A stretch of 45,018 nt of DNA from an uncultured bacterium (GCA_913053845.1 CAJXGD010000016.1:1-45018), one strand, 5' to 3'; positions 15,553 to 24,636 are shown, counted from the first letter of the stretch. Program-made: numbers and translations. Notes: generated from the sequence alone by a model not told the origin.

Positions 15553-16833
15553 ATGGCTCAGCAAAGCGACGAACTGACTAATCTGCCTCTCTTCGCCCGT
15601 TCGGAGATGCCGGTTTATACCGTCTCCGCGCTCAACGGGATCGTGCGCCGGCTGATCGAGCAACAGTTCCCGGTGATCTGGGTGGAGGGAGAGATCTCCA
15701 ATTTCAAGAAATATCCCTCGGGCCATCTCTATTTCAAGCTCAAGGACGCCGGGGCCGAGCTGCCGGCAGTGATGTTCAAGGGGCAAACGGACTCGCTGGC
15801 CTTCGAGCCGGAGGATGGCCAGCAGGTGTTGGCCTATGGCAAGCTGACCGTTTATGAGGTCAAGGGCAAATATCAGCTCAGCGTGCGGACGATGAAGCCC
15901 GCCGGCCTGGGCAAGCTGCAACTGGAGTTCGAGCGGCTCAAGGAGCAACTGCAGCGCGAGGGGCTGTTCGATCTGGCCCACAAGCGCCCTATTCCCGCCT
16001 TTCCGAGGCGTCTCGGAGTGATTACCTCCGGACAAGGAGCCGCTCTGCGAGATATTTTGAATATCATCTCGCGGCGCTATCCCCTGGTCGAGTTGCTGCT
16101 CTTTGCGGTGCAGGTCCAAGGCGAGGGTGCCTCGCTGCAGATCGCTCAAGCGATTGAGTCGGCCAATCGCTATAGTCGGCTGGCAGAGCCGATAGACACG
16201 CTGATCGTGGGCCGGGGCGGCGGCTCTCTAGAAGACCTGTGGGCCTTCAACGAGGAGCGGGTGGCGCGCGCCATCTACGCCTCAGAGATACCGGTGATCT
16301 CGGCGGTGGGCCACGAAGTGGATGTTACTATTGCCGACCTGGTAGCCGATCTGCGCGCTCCTACGCCCTCGGCGGCGGCGGAGCTGGCCGTGCCCCAACG
16401 AGATGAATTGCTGGGCCAAGCCCGCCAGTCGCTACAACGGCTGATCCGCAGTGAGCGACGGCAATTGGAAAGAAAGCGAGCGCAGCTAGAGACGCTGGTC
16501 CAGAGCTATGCTTTGCGTCGTCCCCTACGGCGCCTAGGTGACCTCCAGCAGCGGCTCGATGGGCTGAGCGCCCGGCTGCCGCGCGGCTTTCGCGAGGGTT
16601 GGCGTCGGCGCTTGGAGCGACTTGCTGGGTTGCAAGCACGTTTGGCGGCCGCAAATCCGGCCGGCCTGTTGCGTCGTGGCTATTGCCTGGTTGAGAAGGC
16701 GTCCGGCCGGCTGGTCCGCTCGGCGGAGCAGGTCAAGCCGGGCGAGCTTGTGAGAATTCAGCTCCACAGTGGAGCGCTGACCTGCGAAGTTCGGGAGGTC
16801 AATCTCAAGGGGGATCAACGTGACAGAACGTGA
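15553..16833 (+). CDS. xseA: Exodeoxyribonuclease VII large subunit
   Basis: A 426-residue protein with an N-terminal OB-fold (PVIWVEGEISNFKKYPSGHLYFKLKD split over residues 36-61). The catalytic core has RRLGVITSGQGAALRDI, IVGRGGGSLEDLWAFNEE and PVISAVGHEVDVTIADLVADLRAPTPSAAAEL, followed by a long arginine-rich coiled coil. Together with XseB it degrades single-stranded DNA from both ends in repair. The length is typical. xseB overlaps its 3' end by 14 nt. Confidence 0.97.
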   Translation: MAQQSDELTNLPLFARSEMPVYTVSALNGIVRRLIEQQFPVIWVEGEISNFKKYPSGHLYFKLKDAGAELPAVMFKGQTDSLAFEPEDGQQVLAYGKLTVYEVKGKYQLSVRTMKPAGLGKLQLEFERLKEQLQREGLFDLAHKRPIPAFPRRLGVITSGQGAALRDILNIISRRYPLVELLLFAVQVQGEGASLQIAQAIESANRYSRLAEPIDTLIVGRGGGSLEDLWAFNEERVARAIYASEIPVISAVGHEVDVTIADLVADLRAPTPSAAAELAVPQRDELLGQARQSLQRLIRSERRQLERKRAQLETLVQSYALRRPLRRLGDLQQRLDGLSARLPRGFREGWRRRLERLAGLQARLAAANPAGLLRRGYCLVEKASGRLVRSAEQVKPGELVRIQLHSGALTCEVREVNLKGDQRDRT

Positions 16834-17074
16834 GCCTGAGCGCGAGTCCGAGTCCGAGTTAGAATTGAATATCGAGGGGGCGCTGGCCCGCTTGGAAGAG
16901 ATCGTACAGGCGTTGGAAGGCGAAGGGACCCAACTGGATGAGTCGCTCAAGCTCTTTGCGGAAGGCGTCAAGCTGGCTAGCGCGATCAAACAACGCCTAG
17001 AGCAAAGCGAGCTCAAGGTGCGTCAGGTGCTGGAGGGCGCCGAGGGCTTTAACGTGGAGGATTTCTTGGCGTAG
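16820..17074 (+). CDS. xseB: Exodeoxyribonuclease VII small subunit
   Basis: An 84-residue protein starting at GTG 16820 inside the end of xseA. The core NIEGALARLEEIVQALEGEG and LDESLKLFAEGVKLA is diagnostic; the small subunit binds the coiled coil of XseA in several copies. The N-terminus is an acidic EREPERESESELELN stretch. Overlap suggests coupled translation with xseA. Confidence 0.95.
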   Translation: MTEREPERESESELELNIEGALARLEEIVQALEGEGTQLDESLKLFAEGVKLASAIKQRLEQSELKVRQVLEGAEGFNVEDFLA

Positions 17075-17093
17075 GAACCAGCTCAGTGCCCGA

Positions 17094-17123
17094 TTGACAA
17101 CACCCACCTCCCTAGGTTATGAT
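17094..17123 (+). promoter_or_regulatory. Promoter for the trxB-like/acyl-CoA synthetase pair
   Basis: TTGACA (17094-17099), an 18-bp spacer and TATGAT (17118-17123). The leader to GTG 17255 would be about 125 nt and holds no gene I can support, apart from a 6-codon ATG reading frame at 17133 that may be chance. Confidence 0.7.
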
Positions 17124-17254
17124 GGATTTGCCATGTGTAGCGACCAGACGTAGCAACCAGTGAGATCAAGCGCCCGCCTCTTCCTACTTTTCTTGCACTT
17201 TGGGCAGCGAGTTGTTTTAGCCCAGCGAGGAAGCGCGGGCCGAGGAGGATAGAT

Positions 17255-18226
17255 GTGGAAGATTTAGACCTGATCATCATCGGCGGCGGGCCGGCGGGAC
17301 TGACCGCGGCCATATACGCCGGCCGAGCCAAGCTCAGAACGTTGATGCTCGATAAACTGATGCCCGGCGGCCAACTCAACGAGACCACCGAAGTGGAAAA
17401 CTTCCCCGGCTTCGAGGAACCGATCCAGGGACCGGAATTGATGCGACGCATGCGTGTCCAGGCCGAGCGCTTCGGCACCAAGGTCTTGATGGAAGAGACG
17501 CTCACCGTCGAGTGGGGCTCTTCAGGAGAACCTCACACGGTGATCACCAATGAAGCTCACCATCAGGCCCCAGTGGTAATCGTGGCCACCGGCGCGGCCC
17601 CCAAACCACTGCCGGCCAAAGGGGCCCAAGAGCTCAAGGGGAGAGGGCTGTCCTACTGTGCCACCTGCGACGGTTATTTCTTTCAGGGCAAAACGCTCAT
17701 CGAAGTGGGCGTCGGGGATGCCGGCTTCACCGAGACGCTCTTCCTCACTCGCTTCGCTCAGGAGATCCGCATGGTTGTGCGCCATCCCAAAGACGATCCC
17801 CAGGCCATCCGGGCCAGCGACCGCAGATTGGTAGACAAGGTCATGGCACATCCCAAAGTTAAGTTCATCTGGAACTCCGTCGTGGATGAGCTCAAAGGTG
17901 ACGGCCAGTTGAAGTCTGTCGTGCTCAAGGATCTGGGCTCTGGCCAACTGATTGAGCAGAGCGATGTGGGCGGTGTTTTCGTCAATATCGGCCACGCGCC
18001 GGCCATCGAATTCTTGCACGATAAACTGGAGCGCGACCGGCGCGGCTATCTGGTCACCGATGCCCACATGCGCACCGCCGTGCCCGGCGTCTTCGCCATC
18101 GGTGATGTGCGGGCCCTCTCCGGGGTGTACGCTCAGGCGATCATCGCTGCCGGTGACGGCTGCATCGCCGCGCTGGAAACCGAACATTATTTGGAGGACC
18201 ATCAGTGGCCGTTCGAGGCTTGCTAA
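17255..18226 (+). CDS. Thioredoxin reductase-like flavoprotein, NADPH site atypical
   Basis: A 323-residue protein starting at GTG 17255 with GAGGAGG upstream. The FAD motif GGGPAGLTAAIYAGRA (10-25), the redox-active CATC (135-138) and the C-terminal GVFAIGDVR are those of low-molecular-weight thioredoxin reductase. The second nucleotide motif, normally GGGDSAxEEA, reads GVGDAGFTET (152-161). The HRR segment that binds the NADPH phosphate is replaced by VVRHPKDDPQAIRAS. NADPH use is therefore doubtful. Ferredoxin-linked flavin-type thioredoxin reductases of anaerobes show similar loss. No thioredoxin gene is adjacent. The next gene overlaps by 22 nt. Confidence 0.85.
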   Translation: MEDLDLIIIGGGPAGLTAAIYAGRAKLRTLMLDKLMPGGQLNETTEVENFPGFEEPIQGPELMRRMRVQAERFGTKVLMEETLTVEWGSSGEPHTVITNEAHHQAPVVIVATGAAPKPLPAKGAQELKGRGLSYCATCDGYFFQGKTLIEVGVGDAGFTETLFLTRFAQEIRMVVRHPKDDPQAIRASDRRLVDKVMAHPKVKFIWNSVVDELKGDGQLKSVVLKDLGSGQLIEQSDVGGVFVNIGHAPAIEFLHDKLERDRRGYLVTDAHMRTAVPGVFAIGDVRALSGVYAQAIIAAGDGCIAALETEHYLEDHQWPFEAC

Positions 18227-19887
18227 GAGGCGCGCCAGCAGTAGAGCGGAAGCAGTGGGCCGGGCGCTATCCCACTTTGGTCGAGTTCTTCGAGCATACG
18301 GTCGTGCGCTGCGGCGAGCGGCCAGCCCTCAAGGCCCCGCGCTTCACCGGCGGAGGCTACCGGGCGCTGAGCTATGATCGGCTCAACGAACTGGCCGAGC
18401 GCTGCGCCGCCGGCCTGCAAGCGCACGGCATCGGCAAGGGGGACAAGGTGGCCATCCTCTCGCGACCGCGCGTCGAGTGGGCCGCGGTCATGCTGGGGGC
18501 GCTCAAGCTGGGCGCGGTCGTGGTGCCGCTCGATCCACTGCTGGGCCAACGGGAGATTCGCCGCCTGCTGGCGGCCACCGAGGCCAAAGCGGTCATAGCC
18601 GCCGGCGACCTCATCGCCCTGACCCAGGGGGTCGGCTCGCTGATCCTGGCGGTCAGCATGGACCCCGGTCAGCCGGACAATCTGCTCTCCTGGGGGGAGT
18701 TCACCGCCCAGACTCGCCTGGGCCCTCAGCCTCCCCCTCCTAGTTTGGCCGACCTGGCCTTCTTTATCTGTACTTCCGGTACCACCGGCGATGCTAAGGT
18801 CGTGATGCTCACCCATGAGAATCTCAGCTCCAACCTGAGCGCCGTCTTCGATCGCCTGGGCATCACCCCACGTGACACGGTGATGACCATCGCCCCTTGG
18901 AATCACATCATGGGCCTGATCATCCTGCTGGCCTCCTTCTGGCAGGGGGCCGGGGTGGTCTACAGCGACGACTATCGCAATTTGACCCAGCTAATGAGGG
19001 AAAATCGCGCCACCCTTCTCACCGCGGTGCCCAAGCTCTATCACAGCATGTTCGCCAAGATCGAGAGCGCCATTCAGGAGAAGCCGCTGAGCCGTTGGCT
19101 CTATCAGCGGGCCCCGCGGCTGTTGGGACGCCGCTTGAAGCAGAAGCTGTTGGGGAGGCAATTTCGCTTCTTCGTCTGTGGCAGCGCCCCGCTGGCTCCG
19201 GCGGTCGCCGCCGGATTCCGCCGGCTGGGCCTGGGCATGATCCAGGGTTACGGCATGAGCGAGACCTCACCGGTGCTGACCTTTACCACTCCCTTGACCG
19301 AGAAGGCTGACTCGGTGGGGGAGCCGCTCGCCAACCTGGAGCTGAAGATCGCTAACCCCGATCAAGAGGGTGTGGGTGAAGTCTTGGTGCGGGGGCCGAA
19401 CGTGATGCGCGGCTATTACAAAAATCCGCAGCGTACTCGGCAGGTCCTGCAGCCTGATGGCTGGTTGCACACCGGCGATCTGGGGCTGCTCGACCGCGAG
19501 GGCTGGCTGACCATCCGGGGGCGCAGTAAGAACGTGATCGTGCTGGAGACGGGCAAGAACGTCTACCCCGAAGAGATCGAATGGGAGTTGTGTGCCAGCC
19601 CCTACATCGAAGAGATCCTGGTCCGGGGCGGGCAGCGTCAGGGCCTAGAGGTAATTTTGGCCTTTGTCTATCCCCAGCAGGAGGCGATCACCAAGCTCAG
19701 CGACCCGGCGGAGATCAAGAGGCTGATCTGGGAGGAGATCAAGCGTTACGGGCGCAACTTGGCCTCCTACAAGCGCATCAGGAGTGAAAAGGACCTGATC
19801 ATCGTTGATCAGCCGTTTGTCAAGACCAGTACGCTCGACATCAAACGCTATCTCTATCATGGCGAGGTGAGCAGCGACAAAGATTAG
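18205..19887 (+). CDS. AMP-forming acyl-CoA synthetase/ligase
   Basis: A 560-residue ANL-superfamily adenylating enzyme starting at GTG 18205, with GGAGG upstream. Motifs are the P-loop CTSGTTGDAKVVMLTHEN (usual form TSGTTGxPKGV, so P to A and G to V here), IQGYGMSETSPV, LHTGDLG, and GRSKNVIVLETGKNVYPEEIE of the C-terminal domain. It activates a fatty or other carboxylic acid to acyl-AMP and then acyl-CoA. A lysine that could be the catalytic one lies near the end (KTSTLDIKRYLY). It overlaps the reductase gene and, convergently, the lipid kinase gene by 47 nt. Confidence 0.9.
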   Translation: MAVRGLLRGAPAVERKQWAGRYPTLVEFFEHTVVRCGERPALKAPRFTGGGYRALSYDRLNELAERCAAGLQAHGIGKGDKVAILSRPRVEWAAVMLGALKLGAVVVPLDPLLGQREIRRLLAATEAKAVIAAGDLIALTQGVGSLILAVSMDPGQPDNLLSWGEFTAQTRLGPQPPPPSLADLAFFICTSGTTGDAKVVMLTHENLSSNLSAVFDRLGITPRDTVMTIAPWNHIMGLIILLASFWQGAGVVYSDDYRNLTQLMRENRATLLTAVPKLYHSMFAKIESAIQEKPLSRWLYQRAPRLLGRRLKQKLLGRQFRFFVCGSAPLAPAVAAGFRRLGLGMIQGYGMSETSPVLTFTTPLTEKADSVGEPLANLELKIANPDQEGVGEVLVRGPNVMRGYYKNPQRTRQVLQPDGWLHTGDLGLLDREGWLTIRGRSKNVIVLETGKNVYPEEIEWELCASPYIEEILVRGGQRQGLEVILAFVYPQQEAITKLSDPAEIKRLIWEEIKRYGRNLASYKRIRSEKDLIIVDQPFVKTSTLDIKRYLYHGEVSSDKD

Positions 19888-20791
19888 CGCTGCCCAGCAC
19901 CTGCAGGGCCCGCGCCTCGATCTGCACCAGATGTCGTCCCGGAGCCAGGATGAACGGCTCGCCGTCCAGATGTGCCGGCAGGGGACGGTCGGTCTCCAGA
20001 CTGAGCCATGACGCCTGGTGCAGATGGACCTGCTGGAGTTGTAGATGGCTACCCCGACGCAGCTTGGGCATCTGCCATAGGCGTTCAAGAATTGGCAAGT
20101 CTTCGATGAGGTAGCAATCGAGCCGGCCATCATCGAGCTCGGCCTGCGGGGCCAAACAGAAATTTCCCCCTTGAAAAGGGCCAAGACAGGCCCCGCTTAG
20201 CAGTGCCGGCCCCTCGTAGCGCCAGTCGGGGGTGCGAAAGACCAGCGGAAAGTCCTTGAAAGCAAGCGCTTCGCGCACTCCTCCCCACAGATAGGCCCAT
20301 TCACCCCTGAGTCGTTTCAGGCGGCTATTGCGCCAGGCGACCGCCCCATCGAGCCCCAAACCCAAGCCGTTGACAAAGTAGCGCTCGCCCAAGCGGCCCA
20401 GGTCCACCCAGCGCCCTGCTCCTGACTCCAACGCTCGCCGGATCAGCTCCAGTGCCGCCCAGGGTTGCGGGGGCAGGCCCAAGGCCCTGGCGAAATCGTT
20501 GCCGCTGCCCCAGGGTAGAATCCCCAAGCAGAGTTCAGGGTTGCCGGCACCCATCAGGCCATTGACGACCTCATTGACGGTGCCGTCCCCACCGACGGCA
20601 ATCACCGTCCGCGCACCGCGCTCGGCGGCCTCTCGGGCCAGCCCGCTGGCCTGACCGGGCCGGTCGGTCAAGCGATATGCACCGGGAATGCGCCCAGCGG
20701 CAAATTCTTGCAGCAGGCGCGGCAACCGGCGACGCACTCGGCCGCGTCCGGCGGCCGGGTTGATGATCCATTGGCATGAGCTGGGCTCCAT
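19841..20791 (-). CDS. Diacylglycerol/lipid kinase (DagK/YegS family)
   Basis: A 316-residue protein with ATG at 20791 and AAAGGAGG upstream. The catalytic signature is complete: INPAAGRGR near the N-terminus, VGGDGTVNEVVNGLMG and LGILPWGSGNDFARALGLP, followed by the beta-sandwich lipid-binding domain (FVNGLGLGLDGAVAW, LDDGRLDCYLIED). It phosphorylates diacylglycerol or a related lipid at the inner face of the membrane. Its 3' end overlaps that of the convergent acyl-CoA synthetase, so the two lipid genes may interfere with each other. Confidence 0.92.
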   Translation of the reverse strand: MEPSSCQWIINPAAGRGRVRRRLPRLLQEFAAGRIPGAYRLTDRPGQASGLAREAAERGARTVIAVGGDGTVNEVVNGLMGAGNPELCLGILPWGSGNDFARALGLPPQPWAALELIRRALESGAGRWVDLGRLGERYFVNGLGLGLDGAVAWRNSRLKRLRGEWAYLWGGVREALAFKDFPLVFRTPDWRYEGPALLSGACLGPFQGGNFCLAPQAELDDGRLDCYLIEDLPILERLWQMPKLRRGSHLQLQQVHLHQASWLSLETDRPLPAHLDGEPFILAPGRHLVQIEARALQVLGSANLCRCSPRHDRDSV

Positions 20792-20857
20792 ACTTTTTTA
20801 ACTGCCTCCTTTGACCGGATGCAATACAACCATCGAGCTAATCCAAGACAGGTCGGT

Positions 20858-20886
20858 TTGACAAGCGTGCGTCCAGACCCTAAAAT
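20858..20886 (+). promoter_or_regulatory. Promoter of tRNA-Leu(CAG)
   Basis: TTGACA (20858-20863), a 17-bp spacer and TAAAAT (20881-20886), ending 13 bp before the mature tRNA. Confidence 0.8.
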
Positions 20887-20899
20887 TAGCCCCATCCTA

Positions 20900-20985
20900 G
20901 CCGGGGTGGCGGAATCGGAAGACGCGTACGGTTCAGGACCGTATGGGCTATGCCCGTGTGGGTTCAAATCCCTCCCCCGGCACCA
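20900..20985 (+). tRNA. tRNA-Leu(CAG)
   Basis: The acceptor stem GCCGGGG pairs with CCCCGGC, and the anticodon stem TACGG/CCGTA encloses TTCAGGA, giving anticodon CAG. A long variable arm (class II) is present, as expected for leucine, with the T-arm GTGGGTTCAAATCCCTC-like segment. The 3' CCA is encoded. Confidence 0.95.
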
Positions 20986-21008
20986 CTGCCCTTCAGCTAT
21001 GATCCTGC

Positions 21009-21037
21009 TTGCCTCAGCTCGTTATAGCCGGTATGAT
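21009..21037 (+). promoter_or_regulatory. Promoter of the MFS gene
   Basis: TTGCCT (21009-21014), a 17-bp spacer and TATGAT (21032-21037). The leader to ATG 21100 would be about 55 nt. Confidence 0.55.
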
Positions 21038-21099
21038 ACGCCACCTGCGGGCCAAGGCCAAGTACGCTCGCAACTGAAGAAGGCGACGCGCAGCTAGCC

Positions 21100-22326
21100 A
21101 TGAGAAAACGTTCACCGCTGGCCATCTTACTCCTGACTGTCTTTATTGATCTATTGGGCTTTGGGCTCATCATTCCACTCCTGCCGCTCTACGCGCGGCA
21201 GCTGCAGGCTTCACCTTTTGAGATCGGCCTGTTGATGGCTTCATATTCGCTGATGCAGTTCATCTTCGCCCCGATTTGGGGGCAGATCTCCGATCGGGTG
21301 GGCCGCCGACCGATCATCCTGCTCAGCCTGCTGGGCTCGGTGCTGGCCTATACGCTCTTCGGCCTAGCGAGCTCGCTGCCGCTGCTCTTCCTGGCCCGCC
21401 TGCTGGCCGGCCTCTTCGGGGGCAACATCTCAGCAGCCCAGGCCTACATCGCCGACATCACCCCTCCGGAGGAACGGGCCAGAGGCATGGGCCTGATCGG
21501 TATGGCCTTCGGCCTGGGCTTCATCTTCGGGCCGGCGCTGGGCGGCTGGCTGGGCAGCTTTAGCTATCATCTGCCGCCGCTGGTCACCGCCGGTCTGGCT
21601 CTGATCAACGTCGCTTTCGCTTACTTCATGCTGCCCGAATCGCTCAACCGAGAGGCGAGGTCAGCACGGACCGCGTCATGGCGGGAGAGCTCGCCGCTGA
21701 CCCGCATCGCTCGCGCCTTCGAGCAGCCCCAATTGCGCTCGTTTTTGTGGCTCTTCGCCCTGATCGTCTTCGCCTTCTCCGTGATGGAGGCCACTTTGGT
21801 GCTCTTCTTGCAAGATATTTTCGGCTGGGGGGTATCACGCTCCGGTTACCTATTTGCCTACCTCGGCGTGGTGATCGCCCTGATGCAAGGCGGGCTGATC
21901 GGACGCCTGGTCAAGGCCTTCGGCGAGCGCCGCCTGGTCAGCGCTGGTGCGCTGATGATGGCCGCCAGCCTGCTGTTGGTCCCCTTCGCGGCGACAATCT
22001 GGGAGCTAGGGCTGGTCCTGACCCTGCTCGCCCTGGGCGACGGCATGGTCACCCCTTCGCTGAGCAGCCTCATCTCGCGCCAGGTCAGTGCAGAGGCGCA
22101 GGGCAGCACCCTGGGTGTCTCCCAATCGCTCTCCAGCGTCGCGCGCGTCTTCGGCCCCCTCTGGGGTGGACTTGCCTACAATATCTGGGGACCGGCTTGG
22201 CCCTTCCTCAGCGGCGGGGTGGTCATGGCGTTGGGTTTCTTGATGAGCCTCAAGCTGCTGCAGAAGTCGGCGCAAGGTCGCTTAAGCCAGTCTCAGGAAC
22301 CGTCCGCCGGCTCGCCTGGCCATTGA
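21100..22326 (+). CDS. Major facilitator superfamily exporter (TetA-like)
   Basis: A 408-residue protein with 12 predicted helices. The cytosolic loop 2-3 motif [14 protein letters not shown] and the antiporter motif ([21 protein letters not shown]) place it with drug:H+ antiporters such as TetA. The second half repeats the pattern more weakly ([14 protein letters not shown]). The substrate is unknown. It stands alone between a tRNA and pspA, and its own promoter is predicted. Confidence 0.9.
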   Translation: MRKRSPLAILLLTVFIDLLGFGLIIPLLPLYARQLQASPFEIGLLMASYSLMQFIFAPIWGQISDRVGRRPIILLSLLGSVLAYTLFGLASSLPLLFLARLLAGLFGGNISAAQAYIADITPPEERARGMGLIGMAFGLGFIFGPALGGWLGSFSYHLPPLVTAGLALINVAFAYFMLPESLNREARSARTASWRESSPLTRIARAFEQPQLRSFLWLFALIVFAFSVMEATLVLFLQDIFGWGVSRSGYLFAYLGVVIALMQGGLIGRLVKAFGERRLVSAGALMMAASLLLVPFAATIWELGLVLTLLALGDGMVTPSLSSLISRQVSAEAQGSTLGVSQSLSSVARVFGPLWGGLAYNIWGPAWPFLSGGVVMALGFLMSLKLLQKSAQGRLSQSQEPSAGSPGH

Positions 22327-22352
22327 GCGCACGAGTTGGTCTATGTTATAAT
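22323..22352 (+). promoter_or_regulatory. Promoter of the pspA-like gene
   Basis: TTGAGC (22323-22328), an 18-bp spacer and a perfect TATAAT (22347-22352). The predicted leader is about 38 nt and includes AAGGAGG before a TTG start. No obvious sigma-54 site is present, unlike classical pspA. Confidence 0.65.
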
Positions 22353-22396
22353 GCTCCTGAGCAGACGCTCAGCTAGCCGGAAGGAGGTCAGAGCTA

Positions 22397-23509
22397 TTGC
22401 CTGGCATATTTAGTCGCTTCCGAGACCTGATCAAGGCCAAGACCAACGCCGCCCTGGACAAGCTGGAGGACCCCGAGCAGCTTTTAGACGAGAAGTACCG
22501 GCAATTACTGACAGAACAGCAGCGGATCGCTCGGGCGGTACGCGACTCGATCGCCGATCGCAACTTAATTCAGGGCGAACTCGCAGAGCTGCAAGGGCAG
22601 ACAAAGAAGGTCCATGAGCGGGCCAAACTCTATCGCTTGAAAGCCCTCTCGATCGAGCAGCAAGCCGCTGCAGCCGAGCTGCCCCAACAGTCGGAGCAGA
22701 TCGAGAAATACAATCAAGAGGCCATTAGGCTGCTCAAGCAACGGCTGCGCCTGGACGAGCGCGTGCGGGCCTTGCAGGACAATCTGGAGCGTGCGGGCCT
22801 GCGAGTCAAGGCGATCAAAGAGAAGCAGATAGATCTGAAGGCCAAGCTGGACGACTTGCGGCTGAAGAAGGAGGAGTTGAAGAGCGAGTGGCGCCTGTCC
22901 AAAGCTGAGGAGCGCATCTCCGGGGCCTTAGCGGGGCTAGAGGGGGATTTCTCCGATGTGGACCTGACCTTACAGCGCATCGAGGAGAAGGTCAAGCGTA
23001 AGAAGGCGCTGGCTCAGGCATCATCGGAGGTGTTGGCTGGACAAGCGGAGCACGAGCCGGTGATCGAGATTGCTGGCGAGCCGGAGCTACGGGCCGAGGT
23101 GGCCCTGCAAGACCTGGACCGTGAATTGCTAGGCGGTGATCAGGCGCGATCCTTGGACGCCGGGCCGCAGGCCGGATCTCACCTGCTGGTAGCCGTCTCT
23201 GGAGGAGGCACTTGGGCCTTCCCGGCCGAGCTACGAGACCAGATACTTAACTCCCTCAATCGGGTGGATGAGCAACTAAGCGACTTGACCAAAGAGGGCC
23301 AACTCAGCCCCGAGAAATTTGCCGCCCTCTATCGCCAGATCTTTCAGATCATCAGGGAGCGAGGCCAGTTGGTCGGGCGTGACATCTCCCTGAGTGCGGT
23401 GAGTGGCGAGAAGGGTTACCCCAAGCCGGAGATCACCTTGCCCCCGGAAGATCTGGAATACGACGAAGCGCTCAAATTACTGAAAGGCGAAGGGTTAATC
23501 CCCGGTTGA
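22397..23509 (+). CDS. PspA/IM30 membrane-stress protein fused to a C-terminal PspAA domain
   Basis: A 370-residue protein that starts at TTG 22397 with AAGGAGGT at good spacing. Residues 1-220 are PspA/Vipp1-like: an amphipathic N-terminus (PGIFSRFRDLIKAKTNAALD, EDPEQLLDEKYRQL) and a long coiled coil. Residues about 265-370 begin HLLVAVSGGGTWAFP and end ITLPPEDLEYDEALKLL then GEGLIPG, matching the small PspAA domain that is usually a separate neighbouring gene. E. coli PspA is only 222 residues. PspA forms ESCRT-III-like polymers that stabilise membranes. No PspF, PspB or PspC is nearby. The linker (about 215-262) is acidic and low in complexity. Confidence 0.88.
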   Translation: MPGIFSRFRDLIKAKTNAALDKLEDPEQLLDEKYRQLLTEQQRIARAVRDSIADRNLIQGELAELQGQTKKVHERAKLYRLKALSIEQQAAAAELPQQSEQIEKYNQEAIRLLKQRLRLDERVRALQDNLERAGLRVKAIKEKQIDLKAKLDDLRLKKEELKSEWRLSKAEERISGALAGLEGDFSDVDLTLQRIEEKVKRKKALAQASSEVLAGQAEHEPVIEIAGEPELRAEVALQDLDRELLGGDQARSLDAGPQAGSHLLVAVSGGGTWAFPAELRDQILNSLNRVDEQLSDLTKEGQLSPEKFAALYRQIFQIIRERGQLVGRDISLSAVSGEKGYPKPEITLPPEDLEYDEALKLLKGEGLIPG

Positions 23510-23644
23510 GACCAGCAAAAGAGGGCTGCGGGGGAAGTGTCTGACATCATCGTATCTGAGAGAGCTCGCCAAAAGTTCCAGAGACTATATCCTTAATGAT
23601 CTACGTGGTCATGTACCAGCCTATATTTGCCTAATAGCGGATTC

Positions 23645-23674
23645 TTGACAAAGCTGATGCTGATAATCTATTCT
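23645..23674 (+). promoter_or_regulatory. Likely promoter of the restriction-modification genes
   Basis: TTGACA (23645-23650), an 18-bp spacer and TATTCT (23669-23674). The leader to ATG 23719 includes GGAGCGAGG. Confidence 0.5.
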
Positions 23675-23718
23675 ATGGCTAGATTATGAATCAGCAACCT
23701 GGAGCGAGGTCTGGATAA

Positions 23719-24636
23719 ATGGCTGCCATTAAAGGTGTACCCCATCCTTTCCCGTATCAAGGCAGCAAACGACAGTTGGCCAGTCAGATCGTGGCTTGTA
23801 TTCCTCATCGTACTTACAGGCTTATTGAACCCTTCGTTGGCTCTGGGGCAATCACCTTAGCCACTGCATACCTCCATCGCACTTCCCGGTTTGTCATCAG
23901 TGACCTTCATCAACCCCTGATAACCCTTTGGCATTCAATCATCTATGATCCTGACCAGTTGGCGGACCGATACGAAGACCTCTGGAACCGACAGCAAGGT
24001 CGGCAAAGAGAGTTTTATGATGAAGTTAGGGTTTTGTTCAACCAGACCCATGAGCCGCATTATTTTCTCTACCTTCTAGCTAGGTGCGTAAAGGCGGCCG
24101 TCCGCTACAATGCCGAGGGCCAGTTCAATAACAGCCCCGATAATCGTCGTTTGGGAATGCGCCCTAAAACAATGCGCCGGAATATCCTTAATAGTTCCCA
24201 ACTCCTTCGAGGGAAGCTCCAAGTGTTATGTCAGGATTATAGGGAGACGCTTAAAACGGCTGATTCTCATGATGTGGTCTACCTGGACCCTCCCTACCAG
24301 GGGGTGACAAATAGTCGCGACCGAAGATATTACAGTGGCATCAACTTTCAAACCTTCGTCAGAACTCTCGAAGATCTCAATTCCCGTCAGATTCGCTTCA
24401 TCATTAGTTATGACGGTCGCACCGGGTCGAAAGTTCATGGTCAACTCCTCCCCAAACATTTAGAGTTGATACACAAGGAAATCAAAGTGGGTCGCTCCGC
24501 CCAAGCCACGCTGCTGGGAAAGGAAGATACCACCGTTGAATCCCTATATCTTTCCAGGGTGCTAATCGAACGAATAGGTGCAATACCAGCAGCCCTCACA
24601 GCAGCCTTTTCTGAGAGCCTCTTTATAAAAACATGA
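23719..24636 (+). CDS. DNA adenine (N6) methyltransferase, Dam/D12 class
   Basis: A 305-residue protein. Motif X is FPYQGSKRQLASQI (11-24). The AdoMet site is EPFVGSGAITLA (37-48), ISDLHQPLI follows, and the catalytic motif IV is DPPYQG (190-195). It methylates adenine at a short site. Its stop overlaps the start of the HNH endonuclease gene (ATGA), so the two form a restriction-modification unit, methylase first. The GC content is lower than that of the flanking genes. The recognition site cannot be deduced; GATC is a common target in this class but is also abundant in the window. Confidence 0.9.
   Translation: MAAIKGVPHPFPYQGSKRQLASQIVACIPHRTYRLIEPFVGSGAITLATAYLHRTSRFVISDLHQPLITLWHSIIYDPDQLADRYEDLWNRQQGRQREFYDEVRVLFNQTHEPHYFLYLLARCVKAAVRYNAEGQFNNSPDNRRLGMRPKTMRRNILNSSQLLRGKLQVLCQDYRETLKTADSHDVVYLDPPYQGVTNSRDRRYYSGINFQTFVRTLEDLNSRQIRFIISYDGRTGSKVHGQLLPKHLELIHKEIKVGRSAQATLLGKEDTTVESLYLSRVLIERIGAIPAALTAAFSESLFIKT

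Noticed and set aside
17133-17153. Six-codon leader peptide before the trxB-like gene
   Set aside because: It lacks a ribosome binding site and codon pattern that would suggest attenuation; it is likely chance.
23719-24636. Methylase specificity for GATC inferred from motif depletion
   Set aside because: GATC is frequent throughout the window, so no depletion signal supports this; the target remains open.
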